Positions 55,803 through 64,000 of a stretch of 64,000 bases of DNA are shown here, piece after piece (the stretch's first letter is position 1; each line of letters begins with the position of its first letter). The position numbers and the translations under genes are program-made. The stretch covers positions 3,118,001 to 3,182,000 of the forward strand of contig NW_018344216.1 of NCBI RefSeq assembly GCF_002099425.1. Reading direction: 5' to 3'. The notes under the pieces are model-generated. The model ran no database searches and was not told the origin of the DNA. It saw nothing but the letters and a program-made list of their open reading frames with translations. The stretch comes from Phascolarctos cinereus (taxonomy: Eukaryota > Chordata > Mammalia > Diprotodontia > Phascolarctidae).

Positions 55803-57944
55803 TGTTCCTCATTTTGAATATTTTCTCTTGAGTTATTGAGTATCTCCATTAGTATTCTTATTCACGTCTTCTCTAATATATTTTGTTATCTAGCTTATAA
55901 TTTATATTTCAGCTTTCAATCCATTTTCACATTAAAGTTCCCTTTATCTTTACAAAAATCTTCAGGAATATTCCACAGTCCTTGTTATATCTACTTTATT
56001 TCTAGCCGAGAACCTGTTGTTACATTAACTCCTTAGCTAACACCCTCACACTTACGCATCTAACTCACACCTGATCCAAAATGAAAATAGTTTTATCATA
56101 TGCCTCCCCCATCCCTTCCAGGGAACTTACTGTCCAGCTTCTTTTTCCTGTACATTTTAAACTTGGAAACACATTAAATTAAGAAAGTACTATTTGCTGT
56201 CCTCTACAGTAGGGATTCTTGAGTTCAAAAAACACTCCCAGGTACTAATCCAGCAAGAGATTGTACAATCTTTGGTCCTATGAAGGTCAAAAGAATAAGT
56301 CCTTAAAATGGTTCCTTATTCATCTCCAACTTGCTAAGTAACCACATCTGTGCCACATCCTGACCTGAAATTAAGAAAAAGAAACAAAGACTCAGTATTC
56401 TAAGAAATGCTAATAAGCAAAGCTAGTTAATAATCTGAAGCTACATAAACACTCCCAAAGGACGACAAAGGTACCTCCTTTCTTTACAGTGGCACTGAGA
56501 GGAAAGTGAAACACTGAGTGCTTGGGGGATAAAAGAAACAGAAGAAAATGTGATACATTGGGGACACCAAAGACAGTCTTTTCTGAGTTCATAATTTTGC
56601 TTAGCACCAGGAACGTGAATATCTATATTATCTCGGGGTCTGGGTTAATTTTCTTGCTATCATTTTTTATTTCTAATAGAAATAGATTTATAACTATAAA
56701 AACTGCAGAAGAGGAAAGAAACTATTACAACTTTTGTAATTAAAAATAGAAGCAATAAGGATGATGAATATGTTTAGAACATTGAAAGAGAAGGAGTAAA
56801 TAATGTTTTTTTTTTCAATACAGTGGGGTTTGAGTCATTTATTTCTCCATGGAATAAGGGAATTATCTTATTTAAGTCAAAATGCATATGCTTTTACTTT
56901 AATGTTGAAAGCTAAATGAAGGTCAAAGGACAAATACTTTTATTTCTTAGGTTTCCTCTCTAGGGAGAATGTTTTGTTCTCCTGTATGCTTAACGGGTTT
57001 TTTTTTTATCCTCTCTCTTTTACTTTTCACATCCTCACTGAAGTTTCCCACTCCTTTGTTATTTTCAACAGAGAAAGGAGTCTGTATGAATTAATGTCAT
57101 GTTCAGGTCACTGGCAGGACCTGAAATTGGGTTTCTTGGAAATAGATGTTAAAATGTAGGAAGGAGGCAGAGAGCCAGAGCTAAACTGAGGAATAAAAGG
57201 CTTGTATTTAGCATTACTGTGCCTTCTTTCTTTCTGAGAGCACTAGACATTCAATCAGGAAAGCCATTCTAGGGAAGAACAGAACAACAGACAACATCTT
57301 TTTATTTTAGTGATCCCAAAACTGTTTGCCACAGTACTGGCACTAATATTCTCATGGTGATTCTGAATTACTTTAAAGAATAGAACACGAGGATCTCAGA
57401 GAATTTAATATACAAACAACTCTAGGGCCAATGGAAAGATTCATGGTTTGAGTAAGGAAGTGATTAACAAAAGCACCTTACATACGAGAAGTGGGTAGAA
57501 AAGACACCAATAAGGACAAGTATGATTCTAAAAGGAAGTTGACTTCAGGTAGTGAGAATGGGAAAAAAGAGATGGATGATCGAAATTACATGTCCTCAGA
57601 TGCCAAAAGAGCAACAAAAAGAAGCATCCAACCCTCTGATGGATGGATTTTCTTGTTAAAACATTGGAAATTTTGAACTGGATGGACTGAAGGCATCTCA
57701 AAATCTACATATTCAAAATAGAATTTAGTGTATTTTTGCCAAAGTGTTTTCCTCTTCTTCACTTCCCTACTTCTGTCCAGTCACATCATCCTTCCAGTCA
57801 TGTAAGTTCACAACCCAAGAGTGATCCTCAGCTCTTGACTCATCCTATTTATATTATATATGTATATATGTACATATGCCTTCTATATGCATATATTATG
57901 TATAATCCAGTTCTACCAACACAACCTTTCTTTCCTTCTCTCTA
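55803..57944. other. Largely unique interval
   Basis: About 2.1 kb without a recognised repeat. Short frames at 55.84, 56.41-56.74, 56.97 and 57.49 kb show no family signature. A TA-rich patch lies at 57848-57900. Confidence 0.4.
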
Positions 57945-58135
57945 GTTATACATCCTTCATGAAGCCTTCCTTAATGCTGCTCAGCTACTAGTACCTCTTT
58001 TCTAAATTAGCTTGTAGGCAGTTGTGTATACTTAAATATATATAGATGTAGTTTCTTCCTGTCGAATATAAACTACCTGAAAGCAAGTGCATTGTAATTT
58101 TTAATATTTGTAGTATGCCCTGAATAAACCTTTTC
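57945..58135 (+). mobile_element. L2 3' end
   Basis: ATCCTTCATGAAGCCTTCCT, then a decayed region and AAACTACCTGAAAGCAAGTG and AGTATGCCCTGAATAAACC, in plus order. Confidence 0.6.
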
Positions 58136-58299
58136 ATATTAAATTGAAATGCGTAAACTTTTGTTCCTCCAGATGAATTTTGTTATTATTTTTTATAACA
58201 CTATGAAGAAATAATTTGGCAGTTTGAGTAACATCACTGAACAAGTAAGATAAAATAGGTAGAGTTGTCACTTTTAATTCTATTGGCATGGATCACACA

Positions 58300-59600
58300 T
58301 GAGCAATTAATATTTCTCCAGATATTTTGTAGTTGTACTCACATGCTTCCTGTGTGTCCCTTGGTAGTTTGTTTTATATATTCTGTCATTATTTATAATG
58401 GAATTTCTCTTTCTATCTCTTCCTGCTGGGCTTTGTTGGAAAATATAGAAATGCTGATAATTTATGTGGATTTATTTTACATACTGCTACTTTGCTGAAG
58501 ATATTAATCAAGGGGAACAATGAAGAAAAGTAGGAAGGGAAGAAGGAGAACTGGGCAATACTAGATCTTAAACTGTACCATTAAGTAACAATCATGAAAA
58601 TGATTTGTTACTGGTTAAAAATAGAGAACTTGATCAGTGGAACATATCAATTAGATAACACAGAGAAGCAAACAGATCTTTTTGCCTAGTATTCGTTAAA
58701 CCTTACCACTCTTAGGTAAGGACTCCCTATTTGACAAAAATTTCTGGGAAAACAGAAAAGTAGTCTGATAGAAATTAGGTTTCACCAACCCCTCCTATCA
58801 TATATCAAGATGAGCTCCAAATGGCTGTGTAACTCTTAATTAGAGGAATGCAAATAAAATCTCCTTGGAGGCTCCACCTCACACCCATAATTGGCAAAGT
58901 TGACAAAAACAGAAAATGACAAATGATGGAGGGACTATGGGAAAACAAGTATTAATTCACTGTTGGTGGAGTTATAATTGATACAGTCATTTCATAGAGC
59001 AATTTGGAACTCTATCTCCAAAGTTACTAAATTGTGCATATCTTTTGATGTAGTGATAACACTACTAGACCCATACCCAAAGATATTAAAGGAGCAGGAA
59101 AAGACCACAAATATATAAATGTATTTATAGCATCTTTTGTCAGGACAAATACCTAGAAACTAAAGGGGTACCCACCGATTGAGGAATGGCTGGACAAGCC
59201 ATGGTATATGAATAAAATGGAATAGTATTATGCTATAAGAAATAATGAGACAATTTTACCAAAATCTGGGAAGACTTATAAGAACTGATACAGAGGGAAG
59301 TGAGAAGAACCAGGAGAACAACTTATCACAACAGTATAAAAATGAGCAACTTTGGAGAACTTAAGAACTCTGATCATCATAATAACCAACACTTGATAGT
59401 GAGGTGATGGACTTGATATGCCGAATAGGACATACATTTTTAGATATGTCCAATATAGGAATTTGTTTTGTTTAAATATGCATATTGGTTGAATGGAGCT
59501 TCTTTTTCTTTTTTTCTTTTCCTTCTCAATGGTAATGGTAGGATGTGGAAGGGGGAGAAAAATATGTCTTGATTGTAAAAATAAAATTGAATTAAAATTG
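58300..59600 (+). mobile_element. LINE-1 with an inverted 5' segment (twin-priming type)
   Basis: The 3' segment (about 58508-59600) is plus strand: TTAAACTGTACCATTAAGTA, AATTAGAGGAATGCAAATAA, GGGAATGGCTGGACAAGCCA equivalents and an AATAAAATTGAATT end. Directly upstream (about 58300-58505) the sequence is the reverse complement of an earlier part of ORF2 (GGGCTTTGTTGGAAAATATA, ACTGCTACTTTGCTGAAGAT). Inversion of the 5' part at the junction with the truncated 3' part is the hallmark of twin priming. Old subfamily, decayed. Confidence 0.75.
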
Positions 59601-59607
59601 AATTGAA

Positions 59608-59700
59608 ATTAGTTTTATAGATAAGGGAACTGTGGCTAGGCAAAGCTATAATGTAACTAGGTCTTCTGCCTCTAAGTCAGCATTGTTCTATTTTCCCCTT
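59608..59700 (-). mobile_element. MIR fragment
   Basis: AGTTTTATAGATAAGGGAAC with GGCTAGGCAAAGCTATAATG and GCCTCTAAGTCAGCA in reverse MIR order, strongly decayed. Confidence 0.5.
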
Positions 59701-59844
59701 TGAAGTAGTATAGGAAAGAGTTGGTTAAGTGATTAAATCCTAAAGGAAATGGAATTCTCAAGTGAATGTATGCCTAGTAAGTCCAAAACCATCCCTTTGG
59801 GTAAGCCAATAATATGATAAACCCCAATCCAAAGGACTGGGAAA

Positions 59845-60940
59845 GCAGAAAGCTGGGAAACAATCTTTGCAGCAAGTGTTTCTGATAAAAGCCTCATTTC
59901 TCAAATATATAGAGATCTTGAGTCAAATTTATGAGAATATGAGCCATTCCCCAATTGATTAATGGTCAAAGGATATGAACAAGCAGTTTTCAGATGAAGA
60001 AATCAAAGATATCTGTAGGCATATGAAGAAGTGCTCTCAATCACTTTTGATTAAAGAAATGCAAATTTAAAAACTCTGAAATAACACCTCGTGTGAATCA
60101 GATTGGCTAATATGACAATATGACAAAATGAGAAAATGACAAATGTTGGAGAAGATATGGAACACTAATGGCACTGTTGGTGGAGTGCAGAACTGATCCA
60201 ACTATTCTGGAGAATTTGGAACTATGCCCAAAGGGCTATAAAATTGTGCATACCCTTTGACCCAGCAATACTACTACTAGGCCTGAATACCAAAATGATC
60301 ATAAAAAAGGCAAAGGTCCTACATGTGCAAAAATATTCATAGCAGCCCTGTTCACGGTAGCAAAATGTTGGAAATTGAGGGGATGCCCATCAGTTGGGGA
60401 ATGGCTGAACAAGCTGTGCTATAGGAATGTAATGGAATACTATTGTGCTATAAGAAATGATGAACAGGCATATTTCAGAAAGACTTGTATAAACTGATGC
60501 AAAGTGAAATGAGCAGAATCATGAAACCATTATACACTGTATCAGCAACATTATCAAATGATCAATTGTGAATAACTCAGCTTTTCTCAGCAACACAGTG
60601 CTCCAAGACAAATTCGAAGGACTCACAAAGGAAAACGCTATCCATATCCAGATAAAGAACTGATGAACTCTGAATGCAGATCGAAGCATATTTTGCTACT
60701 TACTTTATCCTTTCTTTTTTTTTCCATTTTGATCTGTTTCTTCTACAACTGTGATGAATATAGAAATATCTTTTACATGATAGCATATGTATAAACCATA
60801 TCAAACTGCCTACAATTTTCAGAAGACGGGAGGGAGGAGGAAAGGAGGGAGAAAAATTTGAAACTCAAAATCTGGTAAAAATGAATGTTAAAATATTCTT
60901 GATATGTAATTGTTGGAAAAAAATAAAATGCTATTTAAAG
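59845..60940 (+). mobile_element. LINE-1 3' end, best preserved copy
   Basis: The plus strand runs from ACAATCTTTGCAGCAAGTGT through the ORF2 C-terminus (CCCATCAGTTGGGGAATGGC, GGAATACTATTGTGCTATAA) and the 3' UTR (GAACTGATGAACTCTGAATG, GGGAGGGAGGAGGAAAGG), ending with GGAAAAAAATAAAATGCTAT, a polyadenylation signal. 5'-truncated. Frameshifts are few compared with the other copies. Confidence 0.92.
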
Positions 60941-61494
60941 CACTAAAAAAACCCAGCCTAGCTGTCATTCACCCATTCCTGTCCTTACTTTGGAAGCCTT
61001 GGTTTACGGCAGTTTACATATTTAAAATATGTACTGTTATTTGAAATTAAAGTGGCCATCTAATTAATACTGATTTAATATATAATATCTTGGTTATCAT
61101 TGACATACATTTCTCAGTCAAGACTGGAATCACAAGCTAATTCATGGCCTAACTCTCCTCAAGTGAGGAGGAGAATTGATTACTGACAGCCATACTCTAC
61201 CCTTTTGAAGAATATAGGCTTCTGATTATTTTACATTTACATATGGATAATAATTGTATTAATCATCACATTAGGCAATGCCTTAAGCCAAAATAAGGCA
61301 ATACTGCAATCTGTTATTTCTTCAAGATATGGAATGCCATTTTGGAAAATTACCCCTCTAAGGACCTCTAAGTGAGAAAGTCCTGGGGCGCTACCTTAGG
61401 CACATAGAGGTTTCATGGCTTACTGAGTGTCTGAGACAACAGTGAGTTGACATTCGTCTGCCTGGCTCCAAGGCTTAGCGTTCTGTCATTTAGC
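60941..61494. other. Unassigned interval
   Basis: No supported feature. Confidence 0.4.
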
Positions 61495-61955
61495 TCTAGT
61501 GTCTTTTCTCTGTTGACTATTTCCAATTTATCCTGTATATAGTCTGTATATAGTTGTTTGCATGTTATCTCTCACTGGATGTGAGTGCTTTGAGATCTAG
61601 GAATGTCTTTTACCTTTATTTGTATCCTTAGCACTTAGTACAGGGAAGCTAGATGGCTCAGGGGATAGAGTGCCTGGCCTGGAGTCAGGAAAACTCATCT
61701 TCCTGAGTTCAGATTTAGCCTCAGACACTAGATGTGTGATCCTGGGCAAGTCACTTAACCCTGTTTGTCTCAGTTTCCTCTTCCATTAAATGAGTTAGAG
61801 AAGGGAATGGCATATCACTCCAGTATCTTTGCCAAGAGAACCCCAAATGGAATCATGATGAGTCGAACACAACTCTTCAAATGATTAAACAAGCACTTAG
61901 TCCAATGTCTAGCAAAAAAAAAAGATGTTTATTTTAATAAATTTATTGCTTATTG
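61495..61955 (+). mobile_element. L2 3' end split by a MAR1
   Basis: ATTTATCCTGTATATAGTCT, GTTTGCATGTTATCTCTCAC, TGTATCCTTAGCACTTAGTA before the MAR1. AGTCCAATGTCTAGC and a decayed AATAAATTTATTG tail after it. Confidence 0.82.
61630..61903 (+). mobile_element. MAR1 SINE with 12-bp target duplication
   Basis: Body 61642-61891: GGGAAGCTAGATGGCTCAGG head, TTCCTGAGTTCAGATTTAGC, ATCCTGGGCAAGTCACTTAA, TCACTCCAGTATCTTTGCCA and GATGAGTCGAACACAACTCT tail. AGCACTTAGTAC (61630-61641) and AGCACTTAGTCC (61892-61903) flank it, differing at one base. Confidence 0.93.
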
Positions 61956-62034
61956 ACTGCCTGACTTTACCTACCTATTGTTTCCTTTTCTTATCTAGTC
62001 AAGATAGGGAGAAAAATACAATGCCCAAGTCTAG

Positions 62035-62295
62035 AAACTAGTGTGATACTAAAGCTAGACACGTAGTTAGAAAGACCTAAATTCAAATCTGGTATCAGAC
62101 ATTTACTATAGTGCTATGTAATCCCAAAGCCACTTAATAGCTGTCTGCCTCGGTTTCCTCATCTACAAAATGGGGGAAATACTAGTACTTACCTCTCAAC
62201 AGTAATGGTGAGGCTAAACTTAGATATTTGTTAAAAGCTTTGAAAACATTAAAATGCTATATAAATCCTAGCTATTATCATTATGATTAATTATT
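62035..62295 (+). mobile_element. CORE-SINE, near full length
   Basis: AAGACCTAAATTCAAATCTG, CTGCCTCGGTTTCCTCATCT, ACAAAATGGGGGAAATACTA and TGCTATATAAATCCTAGCTA tail followed by ATTATT words, in plus order. Confidence 0.78.
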
Positions 62296-63596
62296 ACTAT
62301 TATAATCATTATCATGAGGATGATAAGTATGCCTTGTTGTCCCACATGTGGCTTGTAGAGAACTACAGTACTGTTCGGCAATCCAAATTGATTCATATGC
62401 TGTCTTCCTTAAGCCTCCAGGATGACAGCATACTGATATATTAATTATCCAGCCAGGGTATATAAATATCTGAGTTTTCCACCAGATGACTTCTTATTAA
62501 ACTGCCACCCCTTTAGCCACCTCCGTTCCTTTCTGGCACACTCAAGGGAAAGCCTCCCAAAAGGCTGACACATCACACCTGGTCACCTGAGGGAATTCTG
62601 CCTGGAAATGACTAATCTGCTTGCTTACTGTCACAGCCCATAGCTTCAAGCTGAGATGAAAGGCTAGGTTCAAAATGAGAGTGATATGTAAAATTGCTCA
62701 AAATGTTGAAAATAAAAAGCCTGCATTTTTATATCCCTAATCTTTCCTCTTTCTGATCATAACACCATATATGCATAGGATGCAGGTACCCACTATACTG
62801 TGTTCATGTAGTTTATTGAATATAGAGATGAAGTTTATTAAATATAGAGATAAAGTAAGGGAAAATGTTAGGTACCCTATACAGAGGCACACATTTGAAA
62901 TCCATCTCTCATAACATCCTCCTGATCCCTAATTCATTAGGGTGGCAGCAGGACATTCCCAAACTGTATCCACCCACAGCTTTGGGGAATGCAATAAGGA
63001 ATAGATATATTCCAGGACTCTAGTTCTGGACCTAGGACTCTACCCAGGCAAAGTAGGGGAAAGAGGCTAGAGAAAACAGTTCTTCTAATACCTGCTGGTT
63101 TGGAGGCTTGTCCTCTCCAACTTGTGCTCAAGTGCCTACCTCTGCTCCAGAACTCTAAGATTTGGATTTTGTCCCTGTGGGCTAGTCTTCAGCAGCCATA
63201 GTTGCTGGCAATTAGAATATGTGGCTGTGGCAATAGTGGCTAACATAGCCACAGTCCCAATTATACTTGTCTACCTCATGGAATACTTGCAGTCTCTATC
63301 TAATGGCAGCTGCCACACACCATCATATACTCATGTGGCAGTTAGCAAGCCAAGCTACAATAGTATCCAATGAAAAGTCTATCAATTGGATGGTGATCAG
63401 AGGGGTCTTTATTTCAAAGGCAAAGGAGGAAAGAGGATGTGATACTAAAACTCCAGTGTACCAGTTCCATACCTCTGCAAACCTGCTGTGTGGCTTTCTG
63501 CCTCTTCCAAGCACGTATTGTCCTCAATCAGTATTCTCAAAGTATTATCTGCACACCCATAGAGGTCCCCAATACAAATACCTGTTTGGTTCTTCA
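62296..63596. other. Unique interval, moderately GC-richer
   Basis: About 1.3 kb without repeat words. The stretch at about 62350-62720 contains GATATATTAATTATCC, TATATAAATATC and TCACACCTGG. Overlapping frames on both strands near 62.94-63.67 kb carry no family signature. Confidence 0.35.
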
Positions 63597-64000
63597 TGAG
63601 GTCAAAATCATTTTCATAATAATGCCAAGGCATTATTTGCCTGTTAAAATGCTTTTCCCTTTTCAATCACATATATAAGGCCAGATTTTCTTTAACTGAA
63701 ACAACTTCACTATAGATTGAATACAGAAACAGATATGAAAATGCAGTTATCTTCTATAAAGACATTAAAGTGATTTATAATATATATATATATAACAATG
63801 CCCCTCTTTTCATATTTTCTATGTTTTAGAAAATATTATTTTTACAAAATATGTCAACAAGTAATGATTGTTGGTATTTCAAATGAATTAGCAAATAAAT
63901 TTTTTAAATTTATTTTTTAATTTCTAATATGATAAGTGTAAATAAATCAAAGCTCTTTGGGTTCCTGAATTTTTAAGTGTTTAAGGGGATCCTGAGACCT
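63597..64000. mobile_element. hAT-Charlie (Charlie1/MER1-like) copy, cut by the window edge
   Basis: GAGGTCAAAATCATTTTCAT, AATAATGCCAAGGCATTATT, GAATACAGAAACAGATATGA, GACATTAAAGTGATTTATAA and AAGGGGATCCTGAGACC follow the internal part and end of Charlie1-like elements in order. The terminal inverted repeat lies beyond the edge. A TA run is at 63780-63794. The family also occurs in eutherians, so it predates the marsupial-eutherian split. Confidence 0.75.

Noticed and set aside
57491-57676. Hydrophilic 61-codon frame (Lys/Ser/Asp-rich)
   Set aside because: Short, in AT-rich sequence, no homology recognised and no splice or promoter context. Chance is the simplest reading.

Overview
The window looks like marsupial nuclear DNA, from a large AT-rich gene desert. 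The evidence is its repeat content: tRNA-headed MAR1-type CORE-SINEs with an RTE/BovB-like tail, short poly(A) SINEs of the WSINE1 type ending in GCAATTGCC-like tails, marsupial-style LINE-1 3' ends, a BovB-like RTE, and deep therian layers of L2, L3/CR1, MIR/MIR3 and hAT-Charlie. An Australian marsupial is my best guess from the SINE types, but this rests on remembered consensus sequences and not on a search.

I found no convincing protein-coding gene, no rRNA, tRNA or snRNA gene, and no CRISPR or other prokaryotic feature. The open frames are short. Most fall inside LINE fragments or are translations of simple repeats. The only exon-like frame outside recognised repeats is at about 44.17-44.50 kb on the minus strand, and it matches nothing I know.

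Layout. 0-5 kb: old SINEs, an hAT relic and a LINE-1 3' end carrying a nested SINE. 6-9.6 kb: LINE-1 pieces and an inverted pair of about 445-bp arms. 13.4-18.9 kb: one long, collinear minus-strand L3/CR1 fossil interrupted by several younger insertions. 19-22.3 kb: SINEs and a LINE-1 split by foreign DNA that holds a 103-bp tandem duplication. 23.2-25.1 kb: two direct repeats of about 470 bp around a 0.9-kb interior, possibly an LTR-type fossil. 26-30.3 kb: SINEs, a long TA tract, an RTE-like relic and a pogo/Tigger-like MITE. 34-36.1 kb: a long plus-strand L2 with a SINE inside. 36.2-37.2 and 43.1-43.5 kb: unique sequence rich in homeobox-like AT motifs. 44.7-46 kb: a probable LINE-1 5' UTR with a 400-bp polypurine tract. 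47-48.2 kb: a 5'-truncated RTE with a perfect 13-bp target duplication. 49.8-51.6 kb: an old LINE-1 with a nested SINE. 52.3-54.6 kb: a second RTE-like relic. 58.3-61 kb: a LINE-1 with a twin-priming style 5' inversion, followed by another LINE-1 3' end. 61.5-64 kb: an L2 split by a MAR1, unique sequence and an hAT-Charlie copy running off the edge.

Nothing here works together as a gene system. The interest lies in the insertion history, in the structured DNA, and in a few unique segments that could be distal regulatory elements. Coordinates of repeat edges are usually good to about 10-20 bases, and exact where a target duplication is given.
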